A stretch of 64,000 bases of DNA, taken from NCBI GenBank assembly GCA_019775845.1, contig JADQAV010000002.1, forward strand, positions 1,736,001 to 1,800,000, given 5' to 3'. Below, in pieces: positions 10,068 through 19,566 of the stretch. The DNA is from Myrmaecium sp. VS I D KN 1. Lineage: Eukaryota; Ascomycota; Dothideomycetes; Valsariales; Valsariaceae. The position numbers and the translations under genes are program-made. The notes under the pieces were generated by a model. The model made no database searches. It saw nothing but the letters and a program-made list of their open reading frames with translations, and was not told where the DNA came from. Position 1 is the stretch's first letter; each line of letters opens with the position of its first letter.

Positions 10068-10892
10068 TCAACCGTTGATCTGCTCGATTGCTTTTTTGAG
10101 AAGCCGAGCCTTCCTTCGATCATGGAGATCGCTGGTATCGGCTACCAGCCTGACCTTGCCGCGCCACCGTCCAAGCAGCTCCAGAAACTCAGCAGTATCT
10201 TCCGGAGTGCTGGGATAGCTGACAAGGGGCTTCCAGTAGAGCGTGATCTCGCGCAAATTCTCCGTAAGTTTATCCAGCAGCTTGAAGTCTCGCGGAAGTG
10301 CAGCTTTCCATGTGGAGAAGGTCCAGAGGCCGACTAACAGCCTGGCTTTCTGCATGTTCTGGAAACAGGCCTGGATTTTGGAGGCCTCCATTACACACTC
10401 CCACGGATGAAGCGCCGTTCCGACGGAGGGCCAGCCAGTACTGAGAGTGAATACCGCAATCCGGTAGAAGAAAGCCTTGATCTCGGTGTAGACTTGTCGA
10501 CAAACGAGGAAGACTGAGAGGGGCGGCGGCCGCGGAGCCACGCTAACATGGCTGACGATCCCCGGTCCTCCAGGAAAAGGGATGGAATAGGGATATTCCT
10601 CGATGGGCGGAGTCAGATAGGAGTAGATCTGGTCCCGTAGTTCCAGTGGCAGCATTAGAAATCGAGAATCCTGGCGCAACTCCGGGCGTACCGAGCCTTC
10701 TGTGCGAGGCATCCTGCGGTTCTTGTGAGAGAACGAGTACATGTGGGCCCTGAAAGGTGTACGGCCAGGTTCGGAAAAGCCGTTACCACGGGCGCCCGCA
10801 TTCCGCTCCTCCGGCACGGTGCTGCTGATATATCCGGGTGAAAGCAGCTGAGGCGGTCGTGCGTAATGACGAACCTGGGGAGCGGATGTCAT
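10068..10892 (-). CDS. F-box/2EXR-like fungal protein
   Basis: A single exon encodes about 274 residues from the first true ATG at 10892; the frame extends further upstream but only from a GTG. The recognisable part is a short helical motif, FLMLPLELRDQIYSYL (near residue 77), typical of the F-box-like or 2EXR domains abundant in filamentous fungi. VFLVCRQVYTEIKAFFYRIAVF follows, the usual second half. The remainder is helical with basic residues at the C terminus. Members of this expanded class often lack any known role; adaptor function in ubiquitin ligases is only one possibility. It is divergent from the Sld3 gene, with about 265 nt between the two ATGs. Confidence 0.75.
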   Translation of the reverse strand: MTSAPQVRHYARPPQLLSPGYISSTVPEERNAGARGNGFSEPGRTPFRAHMYSFSHKNRRMPRTEGSVRPELRQDSRFLMLPLELRDQIYSYLTPPIEEYPYSIPFPGGPGIVSHVSVAPRPPPLSVFLVCRQVYTEIKAFFYRIAVFTLSTGWPSVGTALHPWECVMEASKIQACFQNMQKARLLVGLWTFSTWKAALPRDFKLLDKLTENLREITLYWKPLVSYPSTPEDTAEFLELLGRWRGKVRLVADTSDLHDRRKARLLKKAIEQING

Positions 10893-11157
10893 GAACTCGG
10901 CCGGGCAGTGTTCTGGGCAACCCCGGACCGCCGACGCCACAACCTAACGCGTCGGTCCGAGTCGACGTGACAGACCGCGCTTGACCTAGCCAGGCCTGCC
11001 GACAACAATGCCAGACGGCAATTGAAGCGCACCGAACAAAGATATTCGGTTCTCTTTGCGCCAGTCTGTTCGCTCGTCGGCACCAGTCACCACTGCATCA
11101 CTTCCTGTGTGCGATGAGACCTCCGCCGGCCTTGATGCAACCGCGCTGCACGCTACG

Positions 11158-14102
11158 ATGTCAGCTATCGGCCGTGCAAAACCGTCTCCAGCGGAATCAT
11201 GCACCACAAATACCCCCGGCCGACGGACAGAGCCCTCGCCTCGCCCAGGAGCACGCAGGAACCGCCAAGATGACGATTTTACAGCCACTTCATACGCCAG
11301 GGAACAGCACATCACTATACAGGTATGCTTCAACAGTGCTGGCTTGCGCTGCAGCTTAACTAACAAGGTCCACAGGCGTGTCCGGGCTCCGTGAGCGAAA
11401 GGCCATGTACTATAACTCCACTATATCGGCTTTCCCGAGCTGAATTACCCCTATCCTTTCTCGACCTCGAGTCCCAGGGATCTCAATATGCACAACCACG
11501 GCTCTTCTCCGCTTATCTCGAGGACCTTGAAACGGACAAGCATAGGGAGGGAAATAGGCCTGGACCCGCAGTGCTCATCGCCTCCTTGGAAGCGGACAAG
11601 TGCCTCTACGCAGTCGAGAAAGTATCCGCAGGTGCCTATTCTCTATCCCGGCTTGGACACTGGGTAAGGCCAGAGCATTTCAAGCGATCATCCATTGCGG
11701 ACCTTGGCCACTGGCTTTCTACGTTCACTGGCGGACCTAGTCTTCAAACTGATAGTGAGGGACCATGGTGGCAGCTTGCACGTCGAGGCGAAACTACCTC
11801 GCCTTCTCTAGGTTCGAGAAAGTCACCGATGGCTAAGCTTACCATGAAAAGCTCTGCAGCCGGTATTACTACTGAGTGCATACGGGGAGATGCTGCGCCG
11901 CGGAAGACGACCGCACCGTCCGACAGCGGGTTGGAGCCCCGTGTGCAAGAACCAACCGCACTTTCATCGGCCCATGATGTTTGTGAGCAGCTTGTATCTC
12001 ACTATCTGGATAACCTCTACCTGTCTAAAACCGGGCTGGCCTACTTTGTAAAAGGGCCTCTGTCACGAGCACGAGCCGCATTTACCGCGGATCAGGAAGT
12101 GTCGATGCAGGTCATTGACCTCGTGCTCTTCTTAAGGTCCATGTTGTTGAGTCACAAGTCGATGGATAAGAAGTATCGGGAGAAATTGCCCGCAATCGTA
12201 AATGATATCCCCCTCACAGGTCTGACAGATGATGAGATGGGCAAACCCGTGAAGAAGCGTAAAGTCAAGAAGATAATACCAGGAAAAGACGGCATCTATT
12301 CTTGGGAAAAAGAGTACGTTCGAAAATGGTGGCTTTCAGAAACACAGAGTCGGCTCCCCGAGCAATCCCCAGCCGCTCTCTTGAAATCCCGCATTGCGGA
12401 TTTACGCATCCGGGAGACCTTGATGCAAGTGATACTAGTCTTGGAAATTCTTTCCCTGGAGTCATCAGCTTCGTATAAAGCGGCGAAGATCAGAAGAGAA
12501 CATGAGCATGCCTCTGATAACGGTGACCCCGATGTCGCGAGTAATGATGACCCAAAACGGAAGAATAAGAAAGCAAAGAAGACGGAGGACCTAAAGGTAA
12601 CCTTGGATTTACTGGTTGATAAGTTGTGCATATGGCAATCCGTGGAGCAAGAAGATTTTGGGCTCACGCCTGTGAAACCGGCCGTTGGAAACAACGCCCA
12701 GGCCTCGGACACGAATGCTTCAAAGACAGTTAATGGTGACCGTTTAAAGAACTTTTGTGTTGAGGTCATAGTCCCCTTGTAAGTCCTCTTCGCACATTGA
12801 CGTAACATTCACTTACCAGCATCCAGTTACGTCAACCGGCTTCCGGACCTGGCTATCTCCATCAACCGCCAATTGGGCGGACCCAGCGCGTCTGCTTCGA
12901 CTGGGTCCAAACGCAAGCCGGGCGAGTCCGAACTGCGACATGACCCGTTGAAGAAACAGAAAAGACGATTGGAGCGTGTAGCTACGGACGTCACCAAGCA
13001 GACATCTCATAAGCAGACGCCATTGACCCGATCTGCCACCGACTCTGCGATCATTCCGGGCATGAAGCGTGAGCCGAGCGAGGTCCCTCTTGCTTCCATT
13101 CCTCTGAGACGTAGTCCGTCTGTGGCGCCGTCTGTTGTTTCGAACAGAAGCTCCATGTCTCAATACAAGCGGTTCGCTCAAAGAGAGATTGACCTAACGG
13201 CTATGGCCAATGCCACACAGGCGAAGGCTAAGCGTAGGATGGAGGTGGAAGAAGAGCTTCAGCAGGCCATCTCCACATTGAAGAAGCCTCATCGTGATCG
13301 AGTGTCTAGAGAGTATGTCGAGTCTGTTGAGCAACGCAGTCAATCAACTGCAAAGAACCCCAGGAAACCTCCAACGACCCGAAAAGTGCCACAAACAGTT
13401 CAAGTTACAGCTACTCCAAAGCGAACTCGAAAGACCAAGGACGTCATAGAGGCCACTCCCAACCGTATGCGCACGTTAGGTGCTGATTCTGCGCCCCCGC
13501 TGTCCAGTGATTCAGTCATTCCTTCATCAACCGTTCGTCCAGGGCCGTCTGCTATACCAAACTCAATAGCACGTCCCTCATTCACCAATCCCCCGCGCTT
13601 CAACGCTATTGAGGAGACACCCACCAGGGCCAAGAAAACAGTGTCGTTCTTTCCGGACATCAATTCGACTGCTCCACTCTCAGAACCTTCGGTTCCTCGT
13701 GGGCCACTCTTTTCTACCCGATTAACACAATCACGAACGCAACGGGACGCGTCCCCTCCTGCCGAATTCCGTCTTCCCGCCCTTCCACAAACGCCGTCCA
13801 AAAACCGCCGCTCTTCCGACCATAATGTAAGGCCAGGGGCTCTATTCGCAACGACCACCAAGCCGAAATCAATATTTGCCACACCTACCAAGCCCCGAGC
13901 TGCTTGCCTCGATGCTGGAGGCAACAACCCAGAAGATCAGGTCGTAGGAGCGACTCCAATGAAGGGCGTGCCAGCTTCTCCAGGAAAAACGGCCGTCCAC
14001 TTAGAGCACGATGTAAATGAGGAAGCGGGAAAGAGGTCCCCCGATCTTCCAGGAAACAATGAGCAGGATATCAGCATATACGACGCTCTCGGATGGGATT
14101 AA
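11158..14102 (+). CDS. sld3: DNA replication initiation factor Sld3
   Basis: Sld3 loads Cdc45 onto the MCM helicase at origins after CDK phosphorylation and is an S-phase control point. Three exons join in frame (11158-11322, 11376-12778, 12827-14102) for about 947 residues; the introns are 53 and 48 nt. The first intron has a clear branch site (AACTAAC). The Sld3 Cdc45-binding (STD) domain runs from about residue 265 to the second intron and slightly beyond. It starts with LYLSKTGLAYFVKGPLSRAR, contains YSWEKEYVRKWW, and ends with FYVNRLPDLAISINRQLGGP across the splice. The C-terminal 350 residues are disordered, basic and rich in Ser-Pro and Thr-Pro, matching the CDK-regulated tail that binds Dpb11. 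The start is the first ATG in the exon-1 frame; an out-of-frame ATG lies 44 nt upstream at 11114. Confidence 0.9.
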
Positions 14103-14882
14103 AAGGGTCTGACAGCATGGTGCAGGAAGCGGCTCATCACGCATGCCTATGATGTGATACGAGGCAGTATTACCAACTAATTCTTGACTCTAAACAATCA
14201 TCGAGAGCAGATATACCCAATAAGATGCGCTATGGTATTGCACTGGCGCGTACTTGAAAACAATATTCCATACTCTGGCATCAAGATACTGGGCTATATT
14301 TCAAAGCTATCTGTACCATGACATCTACTTTCCATCCAATTCCGGCTGTATAATCATATGTGCAGGGCATTGTTTCATTCGCCTCACAAGGAAGGCTGAG
14401 CCATTCTCGAAGCCGCCCAAATACTGCTTGTATACCTTATATCCTGGGCGTATCGACGTGAGACTATTGCGTAGCCGCAGCGCCTTCCTTCGCCATATAG
14501 GTAAGTACGCTGCGCTTCACTCCACTGTTCAGTAAGTGGGGCCGCTGAGAAGGTGCCACAGGTGGCGGTGTCCGGTTCGGGCCCCGCGCCATTGCCCCTC
14601 CATCGTAGGGCTGACGCCCTAAAAAACATCTGTGCACCAAAACTGTTACCGTGACGCTCGCCCTCCCGTCAAGCGAAGGTCACCGTGCGACTCCCTTCAG
14701 CTTCCCTTCGCCCCTTCGGATTGTTTCTTGATTGCTTATGACTCTTATCGGCCAGTAGTACCGCCGTTCCTTTCTTTGTCCAACGCTCGTACCTATATAT
14801 ACAGCGCCCTTCCCGGCCTTCCCCGATAACTGCTCGCGCTCACTACCTGCGGAACGAAGCTCTCTGCCGTGATCTTTCGCAA
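14103..14882. other. Intergenic region, sld3 3' end and trl1 promoter
   Basis: About 780 bp between co-oriented genes. The proximal part has a TATA-like run (14794-14801) and a pyrimidine-rich stretch ahead of the trl1 start. No protein-like frame or RNA gene was recognised. Confidence 0.6.
14794..14801 (+). promoter_or_regulatory. Candidate TATA box of trl1
   Basis: TATATATA lies about 80 nt upstream of the trl1 ATG, followed by a CT-rich stretch, a common fungal core-promoter arrangement. Assigned by position and sequence only. Confidence 0.4.
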
Positions 14883-17360
14883 ATGGCGCACCGTGAAGAG
14901 GCTCCGTATCGCCCGCAGGATCCTCAGCAGGTTAAAGAACTTGTCCAGAGCCTCCAAGCCCACCAAAGCAAGGGTAAAGGAAAGGGTGGCTTCTCCGTGA
15001 GGAAGGCTACTTTTGAACTCCCAAACGGCCGTACCGTGGATTCATGGCGTATGCAAGATTGGGACTACAAGAAGCCTAACTTGCCTACATATGCCCGCGG
15101 ACTATTCACCTACCGAACATTGGACGGGAAGGACGAGATCGCTGTCAGAGGGTACGACAAGTTCTTCAACCATGGGGAGATCAGAAAAACGGAGTGGAGA
15201 AACGTAACGGCCAATACAAGGGGCCCTTATGAGCTCAGTGTGAAGGAGAACGGCTGCATTATATTTATTGCCGGTTTGGATGACGGGACACTACTGGTTT
15301 GCAGCAAACACTCAACGGGCGCTCGTGCGGATACGGAATTGAGTCATGCTCAGGCTGGCGAACGTTGGGTGGAGAAACATCTAGCCAGTGTCGGGAAGAC
15401 TAAGGCAGACCTTGCTCGCGAGTTAAGAAGGATGAACGCTACCGCGGTCGCGGAGCTCTGCGATGACGCTTTCGAGGAACATGTGCTCGCCTACAATCCG
15501 GAGACTGCGGGACTTTACCTCCACGGTATCAACCTGAATCTACCGGAGTTCGTCACTTATCCTGGACATTTGGTGGACAGATTCGCGACGGAGTGGGGTT
15601 TCAAGAAGACGATGTATGTTCTGGAGGATGACATCCACAAGGTCAAAGGATTTCTTGACGGCGTGGCTGAGACCGGAGCTTATGCTGGTCGTGAAACGGA
15701 AGGTTTCGTCATCCGATGCCAGGCTAGGGACCACCCGGATGGCCCTTACGAGGATTGGTTCTTCAAGTATAAGTTCGAGGAGCCTTACTTGATGTACCGT
15801 CAATGGCGCGAGTGCACGAGGGCCATCATTGCAAACAAGCCTCCGAAATACAAAAAACACAAGAAGATCACAGAGGAGTACCTTGAATATGTCAGGCGTC
15901 GCTTTATCAAGGATCCTCAGCTTGCAAAACAATACAACCAGAACCATGGTATCATCAAACTCCGCGACGAGTTCTTGAAAGAGAGAGGCTTGAAAGGCTC
16001 CGACATCATTCGCCAGGAGATCGAAAATGGCGAGATAGAAAACAGAGAGGTCACTCAGCACGTAGTCCTCGTCCCAGTAGCCTCCATTGGATGCGGAAAG
16101 ACTACCCTCGCATTGTCCCTTGTCAAGCTCTTTGGCTGGGGCCATTTCCAGAACGATAATATCACAGCGAAAAAGGGTCGACCTCAGCTTTTCGCGCAGG
16201 CGATCACGAACCTTTTGACCCAGCATCCCGTGGTCATTGCTGATAGGAATAACCATCAGAAACGCGAGAGGCAGCAAATCATTGACGACGTCAGCAAAAT
16301 CGTGCCAGATGCTAAATTCGTAGCCCTCCATTACAACCATGACCGTGCCAACTATGACAAGATCCGGGAGACTATGCGCAATCGCATTTTCGAGCGCGGC
16401 GATAACCATCAAACTATCCAAGCGGGAAGCAAGAGCAAAGACGAGATCATCCAGATCATGGAGGGTTTTCTGCACCGCTTCGAGCCGGTAGATACGTCTG
16501 ATGCCCCAGACAACGCGTTCGATATTGTTATCAATCTGGATCCTACATCGTCCACTAGGGAAAACTTGGAGACCGTAGTCGCTCAACTGAACTCGGAATA
16601 TCCAAAGCTCTTTGGTGCCATGCCTAGTGGGAACGATCTAGACAACGCCGTGGATGCCGCTCTGAACGATTACCGGCCCGATGTGCGTGTGGACCTTGGT
16701 CGTAAGGGTGGAAGCGCAAACGGTACAAACAAGCAGCAGCAGAAACAGAATCAGCCGCAAGGGAAGAAAGAGAAACCCCCGAAACTCGAGTTCTTTTGTA
16801 TCCGTCTTCCCGCCGATCGTGTCTCTGGAATCCTCGAGGCGATGTTCCGCGACCAACCCCCCGAGATCGCGAGATTTTATCGTCAGCTTCAGCAGACCCG
16901 CCGCCTGCAAGCAGAGTTCCATGTCACACTAATCCACCGCGCCTCTGCAACTCAAAACCAGCAGCATTGGCGACGACTTGAGGACGTGCACGCTCCGATT
17001 TTCAAGGCAGCTTGTGATGCAGCGGGAAACTCTTACCAGGAGCCCGAGCTCGGAAAATGCAAAGTTCAGCTGGAGCGTCTTCTGTGGGACAGCAGAGTTA
17101 TGGCGTTTGTGGTCAGGATCCTGGGGAATATGGCCACTACCGTAGATGGGGAACACACCGACTTATGGCAGACGACTAATCACGTTGCGCACGTAACCGT
17201 GGGGACAGCAAGCCCCGATATCAAGCCCAAGGAAAGCAATGACTTGTTGGCGAGGTGGTTGGAAGGAGGCAGCGGCGCGCATACTGGTATCAATGAACTG
17301 ATGGTCAAGGGAAACGTCGAGCTTGATGGCAGTGTCAGGGGAGTACTCCAGAGAAGATGA
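14883..17360 (+). CDS. trl1: Fungal tRNA ligase Trl1 (ligase-kinase-phosphodiesterase)
   Basis: Trl1 seals tRNA halves after intron excision and also joins HAC1-type mRNA in the unfolded protein response. The single exon encodes 825 residues, the usual size. Three catalytic modules are visible in order. First is an adenylyltransferase domain of the T4 Rnl1 type, with nucleophile Lys121 in the KENG motif and downstream EGFVIRC and WFFKYKFEEPYL blocks. Second is a polynucleotide kinase domain with the P-loop ASIGCGKTTL at about residues 398-407 and VVIADRNNHQKRERQ. Third is a cyclic phosphodiesterase domain with two HxT motifs, FHVTLIHR (near 678) and AHVTVGTA (near 766). A Gln/Lys-rich linker precedes the third module. 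All three active-site signatures look intact, so the enzyme should be functional. Confidence 0.97.
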   Translation: MAHREEAPYRPQDPQQVKELVQSLQAHQSKGKGKGGFSVRKATFELPNGRTVDSWRMQDWDYKKPNLPTYARGLFTYRTLDGKDEIAVRGYDKFFNHGEIRKTEWRNVTANTRGPYELSVKENGCIIFIAGLDDGTLLVCSKHSTGARADTELSHAQAGERWVEKHLASVGKTKADLARELRRMNATAVAELCDDAFEEHVLAYNPETAGLYLHGINLNLPEFVTYPGHLVDRFATEWGFKKTMYVLEDDIHKVKGFLDGVAETGAYAGRETEGFVIRCQARDHPDGPYEDWFFKYKFEEPYLMYRQWRECTRAIIANKPPKYKKHKKITEEYLEYVRRRFIKDPQLAKQYNQNHGIIKLRDEFLKERGLKGSDIIRQEIENGEIENREVTQHVVLVPVASIGCGKTTLALSLVKLFGWGHFQNDNITAKKGRPQLFAQAITNLLTQHPVVIADRNNHQKRERQQIIDDVSKIVPDAKFVALHYNHDRANYDKIRETMRNRIFERGDNHQTIQAGSKSKDEIIQIMEGFLHRFEPVDTSDAPDNAFDIVINLDPTSSTRENLETVVAQLNSEYPKLFGAMPSGNDLDNAVDAALNDYRPDVRVDLGRKGGSANGTNKQQQKQNQPQGKKEKPPKLEFFCIRLPADRVSGILEAMFRDQPPEIARFYRQLQQTRRLQAEFHVTLIHRASATQNQQHWRRLEDVHAPIFKAACDAAGNSYQEPELGKCKVQLERLLWDSRVMAFVVRILGNMATTVDGEHTDLWQTTNHVAHVTVGTASPDIKPKESNDLLARWLEGGSGAHTGINELMVKGNVELDGSVRGVLQRR

Positions 17361-17916
17361 TAATGGTGGGTGTTTGAGGTCTTTAGCGCAAGTCAACCCG
17401 CCGTCACCGAGGGTAAACTAACGACCATGTCACGAAGATGGCTCATCATCAAAGGAGGGTTTCGGTTTCAACTTCTGACTTTTTCTTCTTAAGGAAATAA
17501 CAGCATGGAAAGCGTACAGGCCCTAGGGAAGGGCTTTGCTCAGCGGATACCAGAAAACAGCACTCCTCCTATTCAGGAATATATGGTGCTTTTCTCAAGA
17601 AGTTTCATCACAGTTCAAAGAACAATCGGTCATACATTAGCAATCAGAAGCATCAAATTAGAAGACCAAATCATCAATAATGATGTATTCCGGCAATCCG
17701 GGTATTCCAAGTAGATCGTCTTCAATGCCAAGCCATCTGATAAGCCGCGTCTCCGGAGTCAAAGCTCCCAGCCCTTCGGCACCGAGCTTTGTCTGCAACT
17801 TCACATCATGCAGGTGGTTGTTATGTAAAGCCGGCCGCAGATATATCACGGAGTGGTCCCGCAGCTTCATCGAGCAATCGAAATACATACCTTACAGATT
17901 CAACTGAACCAAATCC
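17361..17916. other. Intergenic region, trl1 3' end and tex1 promoter
   Basis: About 560 bp. It contains a 76-codon minus-strand open frame (17888-17658) whose translation looks more protein-like than chance (see findings), but it has no family match that I recognise and begins only 28 nt from the tex1 ATG. Confidence 0.5.
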
Positions 17917-19005
17917 ATGGCGCCTCAAAAATCGCGCTCCCTCGCGGAATCCGCCTTTGCTCCATACTTCTCGCGCCTTCGGACGATACAGTACGCCGAC
18001 ACGACCAGTCGCACCACGGCAGCGATAATACAAAGCATTGCCTGGAACCCGATCGGTTCGCTCATTGCGACTGGCGCAAAAGATCGGACGTTGCGCATAT
18101 GGAACCCGGAGAAGAACAATGTCAAGTACTCTACGGAGCTGCGAGGACATACCGGCGCGGTCGAGAAGGTCGCATTCAATCCGACCAGTGAAACCGAATT
18201 AGCTTCTTGCGCTGTCGATGGCACGGTTAGGTTATGGGATGTGAGAAGCAAAGCAAGCATTGGGGAAGTCAAAGTCGGCGATCCCAAAGAGGAGGGAAGT
18301 GCGATCAGTCTAGTTTGGAAACCTGACGATGGCGCGGAATTGGTGGTAGGCCGAAGGGTAAGTGAAGTCTTCCCTGCATAGTTCCACAATGCCCGTCCGC
18401 AGCCCGGTTTAGGGGTAGTATTTTCTCGCTAACTCCGGTTATGTTCTTTCTTCCAGGACGACGTGCTTGTCAAGATTGACCGACGCACCCTCACTGCAAC
18501 CCCCTTCCCCCGTCAACCTATACAGACGAATCAATGCTTGTTCAACCACTCGGGTCAATACCTCTTCCTTACCCAAGGCGACGGTAGCATCGCCATCAAA
18601 CGCTATCTTGACTGGGAAACAGTCTATACCTTCAACGCACACACATCATCTTGCCTGGCCATATCTCTGGACCCCTACGCCCGGTGGCTCGCGGTAGGCG
18701 CTTCAGATGCGCTGATCACTCTCTGGGATACGAAAGATTGGCTGTGCCACCGCAGCTTCTCAAGATACATGGGCCCCATCAAAAGTGTAAGCTTCAGCTT
18801 TGATGGTCAATATATTACCGGAGGCACGGACGAAGACAAGGAGCTGTATATCTACCATACAGAGACCGGTACCCTTGTTTATAACCTGGAGACGCCAGGG
18901 TATCCGAGCTCGGTAGCTTGGCATCCGAACAGATATGTGTTAGCCTACGCTGGGGATGTGCAGGGTTTGCGGATCGTAGGGGGGATTGGTGGCGGTCTGA
19001 TCTAA
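17917..19005 (+). CDS. tex1: THO complex subunit Tex1 (THOC3), WD40 repeat protein
   Basis: Tex1 is a seven-bladed WD40 subunit of THO/TREX, which couples transcription to mRNA packaging and export in the nucleus. Two exons (17917-18357, 18457-19005) join in phase 0 across a 99-nt intron with a GCTAACT branch site, giving 329 residues. Repeats are visible as IQSIAWNPIGSLIATGAKDRTLRIWN, then VEKVAFNP with VDGTVRLWD, then an ISLVWKPDDGAELVVGRRDD blade interrupted by the splice. Further on come SGQYLFLTQGDGSIAIKRY, LDPYARWLAVGASDALITLWD, VSFSFDGQYITGGTDEDKELYIY and SSVAWHPNRYVLAYAG. Length and repeat pattern match THOC3 rather than generic WD40 proteins. Another TREX factor, the Yra1 homologue, lies about 20 kb away. 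Confidence 0.9.
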
Positions 19006-19566
19006 GTGAGGATACGAAGACGCAATGGATGCCAAACAGACTTTACTGGAGAAGATACGGTGGGGCAGTCATGGGCCCCGGGAGACGTTACAGTACCATG
19101 AAGTGGACATGCACAGTCTGCCAACAATGATGAGGTTGGTGACCGTACCTGCTTTTGCTCTCCTTTTGAGATCTCCTATCTCACACCATTTTATATAGAT
19201 ACCCCGAAGAGATTTAGGATTGATGGAACTTGGTTAGATGAACACTGCAGGGTATTGCTGTGGCTTTTAAATTCCTCTAAGGCAGAAGCTCCACCAGGAG
19301 AGTACTGTGAATTATCAGATCGTATATATACTCAGCATCAGTTCAATTTCAGTGATGTTTTAATAACATGCCAAAATGCTTGCTTTTCAGTTGCACCTTG
19401 TAGATTCCCACAGCCTCGCGCAAGGGATGTGCCGCGCTATCTCCGCAGCCTTCAACAAGCGAACCCTCCGCAACTCGGACATCATCTGAGAGCTACACTT
19501 CTCAACCACATGCCCACCCAGCATGCGCCCATCCAGCCAAAACCGACGCATGGTCTCCCCGGGAGC
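19006..19566. other. Intergenic region, tex1 3' end and mdm1 promoter
   Basis: About 560 bp. The mdm1 frame stays open upstream to 19255, but without protein-like content before the ATGs at 19510 and 19567. Nothing else was recognised. Confidence 0.55.

Noticed and set aside
15540-16586. 348-codon minus-strand frame inside trl1
   Set aside because: Opposite to the conserved ligase and kinase domains of Trl1; its leucine-rich look comes from complementing Lys/Glu codons.
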